Source: Halorhodospira abdelmalekii (GTDB lineage Bacteria; Pseudomonadota; Gammaproteobacteria; Nitrococcales; Halorhodospiraceae). From it: a DNA stretch of 37,751 bases. Within the stretch, counting starts at the first letter, position 1. Every line of letters begins with the position of its first letter. Below the pieces are notes generated by a model. It was not told where the DNA came from and did not search any database. It saw only the letters and a program-made list of their open reading frames with translations. Made by a program: the position numbers and the translations under genes. The stretch spans positions 1-37,751 of the forward strand of contig NZ_NRRN01000032.1 in the NCBI RefSeq assembly GCF_016583625.1, written 5' to 3'. Below, in pieces: positions 25,747 through 34,050 of the stretch.

Positions 25747-26835
25747 TTGGCAAACTCAGCACAGATCCAGATCGACTTCCCCGAGGCGACCGGTCGCTCC
25801 GGCATCACTCTGACCCTCGGTGAGACCTTTGCTGCGCGGGTGCGCAAGACTGCGCACGGTCTCGTGCTGGAGTTCGCTGGCCATCGCCTCCCGGCACGAG
25901 CCGAGACGTATGTCGCCGACGGCGATCGTCTCCTCCTGCAAGTCGCCGACATTCGCCGCAATCTGACCCTGCGCATCGTCGGTCACCTCGGTCGCCGTCC
26001 CGCCCTGCAGACGGCGCTTCGTCAAGCTCTGTCCCGCCAAGCCACCGCGGCTCGTCTCAGTTCTGTCTCGCTGCCCGCCGACACTTCCACTCCACTCCAG
26101 CAGTGGATCGACGAGCTGCCCACACTGGATAGCTTGCAGCAGCCCGGCGCCCTCAGCCGCAGCGTGCACCACTCCGGGCTCTTTTGTGAGCACCGCCTCG
26201 TGCATACGCCGGAGCAGCTCGCCGATGATTTTAAGGCCCGCCTGCTGCGCTGGCAGCAGACCCTCGAAAACCCACCGCAAGCCCCCAGAGACCACCAGCA
26301 TCCGCAACTTCACGCCGCCATCGGGGCACTGCTTCAACGCATCCTTGCACTGCAGACGCACGCCGCACTACACGGCCAGGGGCGCGATTGGAGTATCGAT
26401 CTGCCGCTGCGTACCGCGCCCTCCTCGCGAGCACTCGGCGCGCTGCGCTTGCGCATTCGCCGCAGCGGCGGCACAAACACTGCGACCACAACCACAACCG
26501 CAGGCACCGCAAGCACAACCCCGTCATACCCCGACGCGGCTGCTGAACCGACCGCCTACACGCTCGATCTCTTTCTGCAGCTGCCTGGGACCGGCTCGCT
26601 ATACTGTGCGCTCTATCTCTGCGACGGGGCGATCGACTGCACTTGGTGGTGTGATCAGCAGGCGTCTGCAACGGCCGTCACTCGCCTGCTGCCGCAACTC
26701 GCTGAGCGGCTGCGCGCAGCGGGCCTCACGCCCCGTCAGCTCCATTGCCACTGCGGCTGGCCAGCGCATGATGCGACTGCCCCGGAGTCGAGCATCCCAC
26801 CAGGACTGCCGGGCATGATTGAGGAGAGAGCTTAA
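25747..26835 (+). CDS. FliK-like flagellar hook-length control domain protein
   Basis: The start is TTG at 25747, with AGGAACGGAG just upstream. Residues 20-80 (GETFAARVRKTAHGLVLEF, VADGDRLLLQV) are like the beta-rich region that precedes FliK C-terminal domains in this family. From about 205 the FliK C-terminal pattern appears: SIDLPLR, ALGALRLRIRR, then TLDLFLQLPGTGSLYCALYL, and LLPQLAERLRAAGLTPRQL. The core is interrupted at about 242-268 by a Thr/Ala-rich low-complexity insertion (ACA-type codon repeats). It is nine bases from an FhlB-like gene, and a DUF2802 gene follows; this trio recurs in gammaproteobacterial flagellar regions. Not the main hook ruler, which would be longer and Gln/Pro-rich. 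Confidence 0.72.
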   Translation: MANSAQIQIDFPEATGRSGITLTLGETFAARVRKTAHGLVLEFAGHRLPARAETYVADGDRLLLQVADIRRNLTLRIVGHLGRRPALQTALRQALSRQATAARLSSVSLPADTSTPLQQWIDELPTLDSLQQPGALSRSVHHSGLFCEHRLVHTPEQLADDFKARLLRWQQTLENPPQAPRDHQHPQLHAAIGALLQRILALQTHAALHGQGRDWSIDLPLRTAPSSRALGALRLRIRRSGGTNTATTTTTAGTASTTPSYPDAAAEPTAYTLDLFLQLPGTGSLYCALYLCDGAIDCTWWCDQQASATAVTRLLPQLAERLRAAGLTPRQLHCHCGWPAHDATAPESSIPPGLPGMIEERA

Positions 26836-26844
26836 TTGAAATGA

Positions 26845-27195
26845 ATGATCAAGGCACCTAAGAACATGAGTCCAAAAAGTGCGACCCCACAGAACGTGAG
26901 CTCGGAGACGACTCCTGACCGCAACCCCATTGGCGCCGCCATCCTTGAGCGCGCCGCCGAGTACGGCCTCCCCCTGCCCGATGACAGCGACCTTGCCGCC
27001 GCACTGGCCGACCTGAGCCCGCCAGAGCCCTTCCCTGAAGATTTGGAGGCGGCCTTTGCGGCACTGATCGCTTTAGCCGACAGCGTCTGCGCTGAGGCCA
27101 CGCTTACTGAAGATCGCAGTGGCCCCGATTGCAGCGACCGTTCCATCAGACCTGCCCAAACCTGCTCAGAAGCATCTAAATATGAGAAGATTTAG
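26845..27195 (+). CDS. FhlB-like (FlhB C-terminal domain) protein
   Basis: The protein of 116 residues matches the C-terminal domain of FlhB/EscU-type export switch proteins in its middle: PIGAAILERAAEYGLPLPDD, then LAAALADLSPPEPFPEDLEAAFAALIALADSV. The family's NPTH autocleavage motif and the AVALRYD strand before it are absent, replaced by a low-complexity Ser/Thr/Pro N-terminus; the C-terminus has an extra Cys-containing tail. It would not act as a cleaving switch. It follows the FliK-like gene by nine bases, so both are probably co-expressed and may modulate hook-to-filament switching. Confidence 0.68.
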   Translation: MIKAPKNMSPKSATPQNVSSETTPDRNPIGAAILERAAEYGLPLPDDSDLAAALADLSPPEPFPEDLEAAFAALIALADSVCAEATLTEDRSGPDCSDRSIRPAQTCSEASKYEKI

Positions 27196-27240
27196 GCTGA
27201 ACTGCTCAAACCCCGACTAAGGAACGGGAGATAAGGGCGT

Positions 27241-27660
27241 TCAAGAATCGTCGGATTCGGCGTCCGGACCGTGCAGGAGCACCACCAGATCGGCCTCGAC
27301 CTGACTGATCTGGCACGTATCGGCGATCTCTTTGGCCGGTGCACCTTTGCGGGCCATACGGATGGCCTGATGGAAGCGGCTGCCGTCGGAGCCGCCGGCA
27401 GCAGCAAGTTGATCGAGACGCCGCCGCAGCCGCGCCTGCCCCTGCTCCAGACGAGCCAGGTGCTCACCATAGCCGACCGCTCCCGCCGAGAGGCCGTTAA
27501 AGTGCTCGGTGAGTTGTTGTGTGCTCCCCTCCAAACCGCTGAGTCGGGTCTCGATGCGCCGCAGACGAGCGCCGAAGCCGAGGACGTGCCACGCTGCAAC
27601 CGCGGCCATCACCACCGCCACCACAGCGAGCGCCAGCGTCACCGCACTCAGCCACTCCAT
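27241..27660 (-). CDS. DUF2802 protein with an N-terminal membrane helix
   Basis: The 139-residue protein has one N-terminal hydrophobic helix (about 5-29), a coiled coil (33-85), and the DUF2802 C-terminus, here GSRFHQAIRMARKGAPAKEIADTCQISQVEADLVVLLHG, which looks like a small helix-turn-helix-like unit. In gammaproteobacteria the gene commonly lies near flagellar or chemotaxis genes and beside FhlB. Here it is convergent with the FhlB-like gene (45 bp between stops) and reads toward it. Function unknown. Confidence 0.8.
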   Translation of the reverse strand: MEWLSAVTLALAVVAVVMAAVAAWHVLGFGARLRRIETRLSGLEGSTQQLTEHFNGLSAGAVGYGEHLARLEQGQARLRRRLDQLAAAGGSDGSRFHQAIRMARKGAPAKEIADTCQISQVEADLVVLLHGPDAESDDS

Positions 27661-27666
27661 TGCAGT

Positions 27667-27735
27667 GCCTGCCTACTGCCGTACATGCTCAGCCCACTCC
27701 ACTGCGGGCGGCGCCTGCTTACTGCCGTACACGCT
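27667..27735. repeat. Near-perfect 23-bp direct repeat upstream of the DUF2802 gene
   Basis: The core TACTGCCGTACA occurs at 27674-27685 and 27720-27731 within 23-bp copies (27667-27689 and 27713-27735) that differ at two positions. Their 46-bp spacing is close to four helical turns. They lie just before the DUF2802 start and could be a tandem regulator site. Confidence 0.55.
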
Positions 27736-27851
27736 TCCCCCTGCGTCCCTCTGCCCTCGGATTGAGCCCGATCCACACGAACCGAGCCATCGGTCTTCCC
27801 GTTTCGTTCGGTCTTCCTGTTGAAGCCCCGGCGCTCCCAGGCGGCAACCGC

Positions 27852-27900
27852 TGCCCTCCGCTAAGTGGCGGGCAGGTGGACCAAGGAATGATCAAGGTCC
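27852..27900 (-). terminator. Two hairpins past the end of cysS
   Basis: TGCCC (27852-27856) pairs with GGGCA (27870-27874), with an inner CCGC/GTGG-type stem, and GGACC (27878-27882) pairs with GGTCC (27896-27900). They begin 42 bp past the cysS stop on its downstream side. A third, GGCGG-CAA-CCGC, precedes them. No T-tract is visible. Confidence 0.4.
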
Positions 27901-27941
27901 TCACTCCTGTCTCGTCCGTCAACCACACCGACTACCGAGCA

Positions 27942-29369
27942 CTATCGGGCACGTCGCCACGACGTCCCAGCGGCAGTATCTTCGAGGAGGATACCGCGCG
28001 CCTGCAACTCGTCGCGAATCCGATCGGCGGTGGCAAAGTCGCGCGCTTGCCGCGCCTCTCGCCGCTGCTCAATCAGGGCGTTGATCTCCGCCTCATCTTC
28101 GACGGCCACCTCCCCCTGCAGGAAGAGCTCCGGATCTTGTTCGAGCAAGCCGAGGAGGTTGCCGAGCTGGCGCAGCTTGGCGGCAGCAGCCTGCGCCTGT
28201 GCCACTGCTCCTTCCTCGCGGTAACGATTGACCTCGCGCGCCAACTCAAACAGCACGGCCAGCGCCTCGCGGGTATTAAAATCGTCGTCCATCGCCAGGC
28301 GGAAGCGTTCGAGCATCGCACACTCCGGGACCGCACCCTCCGGTGCAGCGTCTGCCGGCGCAGCCCCTGCCGGGGCAGTTCCTGCCGGCAACAACCCCCG
28401 CAAGGCGGTATAGAGCCGTTCCAGTCCGCCTCTGGCCTCGCTGAGCGCCTCGCGGGTATAGCTCAGCGGGCTGCGGTAGTGGCTCGAGAGCAGAAAGAGC
28501 CGCACGACCTCGGCTGGATGCTCCGCCAAAACATCCCGCACGGTGTAGAAGTTGCCGAGCGACTTGGCCATCTTCTCGTCACCGACCCGCACATGGCCGT
28601 TATGAATCCAGTAGTTGACGAAGGGCCGCCCCGAGGCACACTCGCTCTGGGCGATCTCGTTTTCGTGGTGGGGAAACTGCAGATCGAGCCCACCGCCGTG
28701 GATATCGAAGTGCTCACCGAGCAGGTCGCGGGACATCGCCGAGCACTCGATATGCCAACCCGGACGCCCCTCGCCCCACGGCGACGGCCACGCCGGCTCG
28801 CCCGGCTTCGCCGCCTTCCACAGGACGAAATCGGCGGCATCGCGCTTGGCCTCATCCGGCTCAATGCGGGAGCCGGCGCGCAGCTCATCGAGGCGCCGCC
28901 CGGAGAGCTTGCCGTATTCGGCGAAACTCGCTACCGCGAAGTAGACGTCGCCATTATCGGCGGCGTAGGCGTGCCCCCGCTCAATCAGGCGCTCGATCAG
29001 CTCGATCATCGAAGTGAGCGACTCGGTCGCCCGCGGCTCGTGATCGGGGAGGTGAACGCCGAGCGCGGCGCAGTCCTCGTGCATCGCGCGAATAAAGCGC
29101 GCCGTCAACGCTTCGATCGTCTCACCGTTCTCAGCGGCGCGGCGAATGATCTTATCGTCGATGTCGGTGATGTTGCGAACGTAGGTCACCCTATAGCCGA
29201 GCCAGCGCAAGTAGCGCACGATAGCATCGAAGACGACCAGCGCGCGGGCGTGCCCAAGATGGCAGTAGTCGTAGACGGTCATGCCGCAGACGTAGAGCCG
29301 AACCTGTCCCGGCTCAATCGGCACGAAGGTCTCTTTCTCACCGCTGAGGCTGTTGTGGATCTTGAGCAT
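27942..29369 (-). CDS. cysS: Cysteinyl-tRNA synthetase
   Basis: This class I synthetase charges tRNA-Cys. The HIGH motif is HLGH (37-40) and KMSKS is KMAKS (266-270). The zinc ligands align exactly with E. coli numbering: C28, C209, H234 and E238. It has 475 residues. A Pro/Ala/Gly-rich insertion of five near-repeats of the pattern PAGxA lies at 328-351, encoded at 28317-28388, between the catalytic and anticodon-side helical domains; the standard enzyme lacks it. The gene starts directly after the gltX stop, so the pair is one transcription unit, and the insertion leaves the frame intact. Confidence 0.97.
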   Translation of the reverse strand: MLKIHNSLSGEKETFVPIEPGQVRLYVCGMTVYDYCHLGHARALVVFDAIVRYLRWLGYRVTYVRNITDIDDKIIRRAAENGETIEALTARFIRAMHEDCAALGVHLPDHEPRATESLTSMIELIERLIERGHAYAADNGDVYFAVASFAEYGKLSGRRLDELRAGSRIEPDEAKRDAADFVLWKAAKPGEPAWPSPWGEGRPGWHIECSAMSRDLLGEHFDIHGGGLDLQFPHHENEIAQSECASGRPFVNYWIHNGHVRVGDEKMAKSLGNFYTVRDVLAEHPAEVVRLFLLSSHYRSPLSYTREALSEARGGLERLYTALRGLLPAGTAPAGAAPADAAPEGAVPECAMLERFRLAMDDDFNTREALAVLFELAREVNRYREEGAVAQAQAAAAKLRQLGNLLGLLEQDPELFLQGEVAVEDEAEINALIEQRREARQARDFATADRIRDELQARGILLEDTAAGTSWRRAR

Positions 29370-30857
29370 TTACCTCTCCCTCTGATCCGGCGTCTCTCCC
29401 GTCGTCTCCCCTGTCTTCGCCCCCGCCTTATCCCCTGTCTCTCCCGTTGCCGCCATCTCAGCGGCCCTCTCCAGCCGCTCTACGATGCGCTCGCTGCCCA
29501 TCAAGTCGACCACCGGCTGCAGCTCCGGCCCGCTGCAGCGCCCGGTCAACGCCGCACGCAAGGGCATAAAGAGACGCTTGCCCTTGACCTCAAGACGCGC
29601 CTGCAGCACTTCGATCAATCCGCGGTAGCGGTTGTAGCCTTCGCGCGCAGCAGCGGCAGCGGCGGTAAAGTAGGAGGCACCGGCACCCTGCACCGCCTGT
29701 TGTGCGGCCTCATCGAGCGGCGGCGGCGGCCCGAAGATGCGCGTTGCCCAATCGCGCGCCTCCTCGGGGAAGCGAACATTGCCGCGGATCGCACCCACCA
29801 CCTCGTCGGCGTAGCCGGGCGGCACCAGGGCATCGATGCCCATCCACGCCCGCAACCGCGCCCCATCGGCCGCCTGCACGGCCTCCTCCTGCCAATGCAG
29901 CAGGTGCTGCGGATCGAAGCGCGAGGGCGCTGCGCTAAGGCGCTCCGGCGCGAAGGCCTGCGCTAAGGCTTCAAGACTCAGCAGCTGTTCGCTCTCGTAG
30001 GTGTGACCGATGCGGGCGAGGTAGTTCAAGACCGCTTCGGGCAGGTAGCCGGCCTGCTCGAGGTCGGCCACCGAACGACTGCCGTTGCGCTTGGAGAGCG
30101 GCGCGCCGTCGTCGCCGAGGATCAACCCCATGTGGGTGTAGCGCGGCGCTGGCAACTCCAGGGCTTGCAGCAGAAGCAGTTGACGCGGTGTATTGGTCAG
30201 GTGATCGTCGCCGCGTAGGACGTCGGTTACCCCCATTAAGGCGTCGTCGAGGGCGTTGGCAAAGAGGTAGGCGGCCGTACCATCGGCGCGGCGGATGATG
30301 AAGTCGCCGAGATCGTCGGTGCGGAAGCGCTGCTCGCCGTGGACGCCGTCGGTAAAGCGCACCTCGCTGTTGGCCGGGACGCGAAAGCGCAGGGTAGCCG
30401 GCACCCCAGCGGCGCGCTTGCGCTCGACCTCCTCGGCACTCAGACGGGCACAGGTTCCGGGGTAGCGCGGCGGCCGCCCCGCGGCCCGCTGGACACGCCG
30501 GTTCATCTCCAGCTCGCGCTCGGTGCAGAAACAAGGATAGGCGGCACCGCTGCGCTCCAGCTCACGGTAGTAGCGCGCGTAGATCTCGGCACGTTCAAAC
30601 TGACGGTACGGCTCATGGCCACCGCCGACGCCCGGCCCCTCTTGCCACTCGAGGCCGAGCCAGCGCAGATCGCGCATCAAGGCATCAGCCGCCTCGGGGC
30701 GGTAGCGTTCGCGGTCGGTATCCTCGATCCGCAGGAGAAAATGCCCGCCGCCGCCCCAGGCGCGCAACGCGCTAAAGAGAGCGGTACGGACATTGCCAAG
30801 ATGCAACGCCCCGGTGGGACTCGGTGCAAAACGGGTCTTGATGCGATGGTTTGTCAT
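29370..30857 (-). CDS. gltX: Glutamyl-tRNA synthetase
   Basis: This class I enzyme charges tRNA-Glu. The HIGH region is PSPTGALHLG (12-21) and the KMSKS region LSKRNGS (254-260). A zinc knuckle is present: C109, C111 and C136 in CFCTERELEM and YPGTC. The 495-residue chain ends with a polar, repetitive tail (TGET units) after about residue 468 not expected in the family, possibly unstructured. No SD is visible before the ATG. A CATAG/CTATG inverted repeat overlaps the start codon. Its stop is immediately followed by the cysS ATG. The tRNA-Glu gene lies about 6 kb away on the same strand. Confidence 0.97.
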   Translation of the reverse strand: MTNHRIKTRFAPSPTGALHLGNVRTALFSALRAWGGGGHFLLRIEDTDRERYRPEAADALMRDLRWLGLEWQEGPGVGGGHEPYRQFERAEIYARYYRELERSGAAYPCFCTERELEMNRRVQRAAGRPPRYPGTCARLSAEEVERKRAAGVPATLRFRVPANSEVRFTDGVHGEQRFRTDDLGDFIIRRADGTAAYLFANALDDALMGVTDVLRGDDHLTNTPRQLLLLQALELPAPRYTHMGLILGDDGAPLSKRNGSRSVADLEQAGYLPEAVLNYLARIGHTYESEQLLSLEALAQAFAPERLSAAPSRFDPQHLLHWQEEAVQAADGARLRAWMGIDALVPPGYADEVVGAIRGNVRFPEEARDWATRIFGPPPPLDEAAQQAVQGAGASYFTAAAAAAREGYNRYRGLIEVLQARLEVKGKRLFMPLRAALTGRCSGPELQPVVDLMGSERIVERLERAAEMAATGETGDKAGAKTGETTGETPDQRER

Positions 30858-30932
30858 AGGCGGCTATGGTACCGTTTTCGGCGCCGGAGATCGACGCTGG
30901 CGATACGCTGGCAAGGCCCCTTTTGCGATTGC

Positions 30933-30970
30933 CTGATTGCTGATAGCTGATTGCTGATCGCTGATTGCTC
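30933..30970. repeat. 14-bp tandem repeat in the gltX-lpxH intergenic region
   Basis: CTGATTGCTGATAG (30933-30946), CTGATTGCTGATCG (30947-30960) and CTGATTGCTC (30961-30970) form 2.7 copies of a 14-bp unit. The array sits upstream of the lpxH SD and between two divergent genes. Confidence 0.75.
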
Positions 30971-31004
30971 GCGGACCGCCCTAGACCACCCGGAGGCCCC
31001 AACC

Positions 31005-31733
31005 GTGTCACAGCCCGTTCTCTTCATCGCCGATCTGCATCTCGACTCCTCGCGCCCGGAGATCACCGCCACGTTCACCCGCTTTCTCCGGCAGGAGGCC
31101 CCTCAAGCCGCTGCCCTCTACATCCTCGGCGATCTTTTCGAGGCGTGGATCGGCGATGATGCCGTCAGCGCAGAGGAGCCGATCCTTAAAGAGTTGCGCC
31201 AAGCGGCTGCCGCGACCTCGCTCTACGTCATGCATGGCAACCGCGACTTCTTGCTCGGTGCGCGCTTTGCCGAGCTCAGCGGAGCCACCCTGCTGCCCGA
31301 GCCGAGTTGCATCGATCTTCACGGCGAGCGAACCCTGATCCTTCACGGCGATAGCCTCTGCACCGCCGACCACGAACACCAGACCTTTCGCACCATGGTG
31401 CACGACCCGCAGTGGCAACAGCACTTCCTCTCGCAGCCGATCGCGCAGCGCCTCGAGATGGCACAGCAGGCCCGAAATCGCAGCCGCAGCCGCAATCAGG
31501 AGTTGCACGAGGAGATCATGGACGTCACCCCAGAGGCGGTCACCGCCTTGATGGCCGAACACGAAGCACGCTGGCTGATCCACGGCCACACCCACCGTCC
31601 AGCAGTCCATCGCTTCACCACCGCGCACGGCCCTGGGGCCCGCTTCGTCGTCGGCGACTGGTTCAAACAGGGCAGCGTGCTGCGCTGTACGCCGCAGCGC
31701 TGGGAGCTGGAGGAGTGGGCGCACCATGGCTAA
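31005..31733 (+). CDS. lpxH: UDP-2,3-diacylglucosamine diphosphatase
   Basis: LpxH cleaves UDP-2,3-diacylglucosamine to lipid X in lipid A synthesis. The start is GTG 31005, set by GGAGG at 30992-30996; upstream in-frame starts have no such site. The 242-residue protein has the calcineurin-like phosphoesterase motifs DLHLDSSRPE (D10, H12), GDLFEAWIGDD (D43), GNRDFLLG, ILHGDS and GHTHRPAVH. These bind two metal ions. It would sit at the inner membrane's cytoplasmic face. The stop codon is immediately followed by a palindromic repeat, and dusA converges on it. Confidence 0.95.
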   Translation: MSQPVLFIADLHLDSSRPEITATFTRFLRQEAPQAAALYILGDLFEAWIGDDAVSAEEPILKELRQAAAATSLYVMHGNRDFLLGARFAELSGATLLPEPSCIDLHGERTLILHGDSLCTADHEHQTFRTMVHDPQWQQHFLSQPIAQRLEMAQQARNRSRSRNQELHEEIMDVTPEAVTALMAEHEARWLIHGHTHRPAVHRFTTAHGPGARFVVGDWFKQGSVLRCTPQRWELEEWAHHG

Positions 31734-31783
31734 TGGGGACAGATTTGGGCCAATGGAGACAGATTTTTAAATCTGTCCCCATT
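31732..31783. repeat. Palindromic interspersed repeat between lpxH and dusA
   Basis: AATGGGGACAGATTT (31732-31746) is repeated as AATGGAGACAGATTT (31752-31766) and answered by AAATCTGTCCCCATT (31769-31783). The second copy and the third form a nearly perfect inverted repeat of about 15 bp with a short loop. A further GGTCCCCAT follows at 31790-31798. It covers the dusA stop and touches the lpxH stop, and looks like a REP/RAYT-type interspersed element, possibly also a bidirectional terminator. Confidence 0.7.
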
Positions 31784-32786
31784 GAGTGCGGTCCCCATAG
31801 TGTGGTAGTGCGTCCTCGACTTCGTCCAGCGCAGCTGCAATCGCCTCCGGACCCGCACCGGGGCGCTGGCTGCCGAGCGTCAACGCACGCCGCCAGCGCT
31901 TCCCACCGGGACGGCCGCTATAGAGCCCCATCAAGACCTTGACCAGGTGGGTCATCGGCACACCGGCCTGCAACTGACTCTCGACGAAGGGCAGATAGGC
32001 CTCCACGGCCGCCCGTCGTGACGGCACCGTCCCGCCAAAGAGCCGGCTCTCCCAGCAGGCTAAGGCGTATGGATCCGCGAAGGCGGCACGGCCGACCATC
32101 ACCCCATCGACCCGCGCCAGCTGCTCGATCAGCGTCTGCTCGTCGGCCACACCGCCGTTCAGGACAACCTCCAGCTCCGGAAAGCACTCTTTAACCCGCC
32201 ACACCCGCTCATAGTGCAACGGCGGGATCTCACGATTCTCTTTCGGGCTTAACCCCTGCAACCACGCCTTGCGCGCGTGCACAATAAAGCAGTCACAGCC
32301 ACCATCGGCAACACGCTCGATAAAGTGCAGCAGCTGCGCCTCGCTGTCGTCGTGATCGACCCCGATACGACACTTGACGGTGATCGGCAAACCGGCCTCC
32401 GTCATCGCCGCTACGCACTCGCGCACCAACTCCGGCTCCCGCATCAGACAGGCACCAAAACGCCCGGATTGAACCCGCTCGCTCGGGCAGCCGACATTCA
32501 GATTGACTTCATCATAGCCCCACTCCGCGGCCAGCTCCGCGCCGTAGCGCAGGTGCTGCGGATCGTGCCCACCGAGCTGCAGTGCTAACGGATGCTCCGC
32601 CGGATCAAAGGGCAAGAAGCGCTCGGCGCGACCGTGCCACAGCGCCACGGCCGGCACCATTTCGGTGTAGAGGCGCACCCGCGGTGCAAGCAGACGCAAG
32701 AAGTAGCGTGCACTCGATGTCGTCCACTCCATCATCGGCGCGACGCTCAAAAGCCCGTGTATGGTCTTCAAGGGTTTGTCTTTCAT
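31767..32786 (-). CDS. dusA: tRNA-dihydrouridine(20/20a) synthase
   Basis: DusA reduces uridine 20/20a in tRNA using FMN and NADPH. The protein has 339 residues with family motifs LSVAPMMEWT (15-24-like; most have APMMDWT), VNLNVGCPSERVQSGRFGACLM, VKCRIGVDH, FIVHARKAW and VVLNGGV. The catalytic Cys is in the GACLM segment. Its last ten codons, HYGDRTQWGQI, come from the palindromic repeat rather than from a conserved C-terminus. dusA 5' ends are known integration sites for genomic islands, and here an integrase gene starts 123 bp upstream on the opposite strand. The first codons may therefore derive from the integrated element. Confidence 0.95.
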   Translation of the reverse strand: MKDKPLKTIHGLLSVAPMMEWTTSSARYFLRLLAPRVRLYTEMVPAVALWHGRAERFLPFDPAEHPLALQLGGHDPQHLRYGAELAAEWGYDEVNLNVGCPSERVQSGRFGACLMREPELVRECVAAMTEAGLPITVKCRIGVDHDDSEAQLLHFIERVADGGCDCFIVHARKAWLQGLSPKENREIPPLHYERVWRVKECFPELEVVLNGGVADEQTLIEQLARVDGVMVGRAAFADPYALACWESRLFGGTVPSRRAAVEAYLPFVESQLQAGVPMTHLVKVLMGLYSGRPGGKRWRRALTLGSQRPGAGPEAIAAALDEVEDALPHYGDRTQWGQI

Positions 32787-32842
32787 ATCAGCTCTATAGA
32801 TTCTCTTCGGCCTTGCTCAAAGTGCGGGTTCAGGTGTGTTCA

Positions 32843-32899
32843 GTAGCATTCGTAGCAACCCACTGCTACAATTATTGCTACAAGCCCCGTTTTGTAGCA
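32843..32899. repeat. Cluster of GTAGCA/TGCTAC sites before the integrase gene
   Basis: GTAGCA occurs at 32843-32848, 32852-32857 and 32894-32899, and its complement TGCTAC at 32864-32869 and 32876-32881. TGCTACAA and TTGTAGCA form an 8-bp inverted repeat at 32876-32899. A sixth copy (33982-33987) lies just past the integrase stop. They look like integrase binding sites of an attachment region. Confidence 0.6.
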
Positions 32900-32908
32900 C
32901 TGCCCCAG

Positions 32909-33964
32909 ATGGCCACAATCACGTAGATCAAAGGTAAAGGCGGTACCACCTACCGAGTCCAGATCAGGCTCAAGAGGCCCGACGGTACCACCCACTCCGA
33001 AGCCAAGACCTTCTCGACCCGCGCCGCCGCCCGCCGCTGGGGTGAAGACCGCGAGGAGCAGCTGCGCGCTCCCGGCGGCTTCGAGAACGACGCCAGTCGC
33101 AACGTCACGATCTCCCACCTGATCGAGCGGTACCTCGAAGAGTTCGCGGACAAGCTCGGTCGCTCCAAACGCTTTGCCCTATAAGCCCTCCAGCAAACCG
33201 AGCTGGCTGAGACTCCGCTGTGCAACCTCACCTCGCAAATCTTCATCAACTACGCCCAAGCCCGACGGAGGGACGGCACCGGGGGCTCGACCGTCAACCA
33301 GGACTTGATCTTCCTCGGCACCGTCTTGGAGTACGCGCAGTTCGCCTGGGGATACAAGTTCAACACGCAGGCTCTGCCGGATGCCCGCAAGACCTGCCGC
33401 AAGTCACGCATCACTCACAACGCAGGAACCCGAGATCGGCGCCCGACGTCCGAAGAGCTGAGTCTGCTGCTCGACTGGTTCGACAAGCCACGCCCACGCG
33501 GCCCGAAAACCCGGACACCCTACGCCGACATCATCCGCTTTGCCCTCGCCTCGGCTCGCCGCCAAGCGGAGATCACCCGGCTGCGGTGGGATGACCTCGA
33601 TGAGGCGAAGGGCACCATCCTCGTCCGCGATCTGAAACACCCGGACGGCGCCCAGGGCAACCATCGGCGGGCCGCCCTGACTCAGGAGGCACTGGCGATT
33701 ATACAGCGCCAGCCCTCACGCGGCGTCGACCCGTGCATCTTCCCGGCCAACGCCAAGACCGTCGGCACCCGCTTCCACGAAGCCTGCAAGATGCTCGGCA
33801 TCAAGGGGCTGCGCTTCCACGACCTCCGGCACGAGGCGACCAGCCGCCTGTTTGAGGCCGGTTACCAGATCCACGAGGTGCGCTCCTTCACGCTCCATGA
33901 GAGCTGGGCTACACTGCAGCGGTACACGCACCTGCGCCCGGAGGACGTCGCACTTCGGACTTAA
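32909..33964 (+). pseudogene. Tyrosine recombinase (integrase) with two in-frame stops
   Basis: The reading frame from ATG 32909 to 33964 encodes a 351-residue phage-type integrase once TAG at codon 6 (32924-32926) and TAA at codon 92 (33182-33184) are read through. The N-terminal part resembles arm-type and SAM-like core-binding domains. The catalytic domain is intact: R218 in ASARRQAEI, H304-x-x-R307 in FHDLRHE, H330 in LHESWATLQ, and Y339 in QRYTHL. Both stops are explained by single-base changes, so it is a decayed gene rather than a truncation by insertion. The C-terminal 219-residue part is still open (33305-33964). It lies divergent from dusA, 123 bp from its start, fitting a dusA-associated integrase. 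Confidence 0.88.
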
Positions 33965-34050
33965 TGCGGCACCTTTGCGCTTGCTACAGATAAAGGTCCC
34001 TGCGTATGGTTAAGGGCATTCAAATGGACCACCCCTGGAGCGAGACGAAG

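Noticed and set aside
27836-27930. Possible 6S RNA-like or riboswitch fold in the cysS downstream region
   Set aside because: Several hairpins are present, but the conserved 6S RNA core is not and no regulated gene follows. It is better explained as terminator-type structure.
27660-29966. Very long plus-strand reading frame of 768 codons opposite cysS and part of gltX
   Set aside because: It runs antisense to two certain synthetase genes and has no recognisable motif. High GC content leaves antisense frames open.
30933-30970. CRISPR-like array
   Set aside because: The units are only 14 bp and contiguous with no spacers, so it is a simple tandem repeat. No other array was seen in the window.
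32924-33184. Functional stop-codon readthrough in the integrase
   Set aside because: No recoding signal is visible, two different stop codons are involved, and both are one base from sense codons. Decay is simpler.
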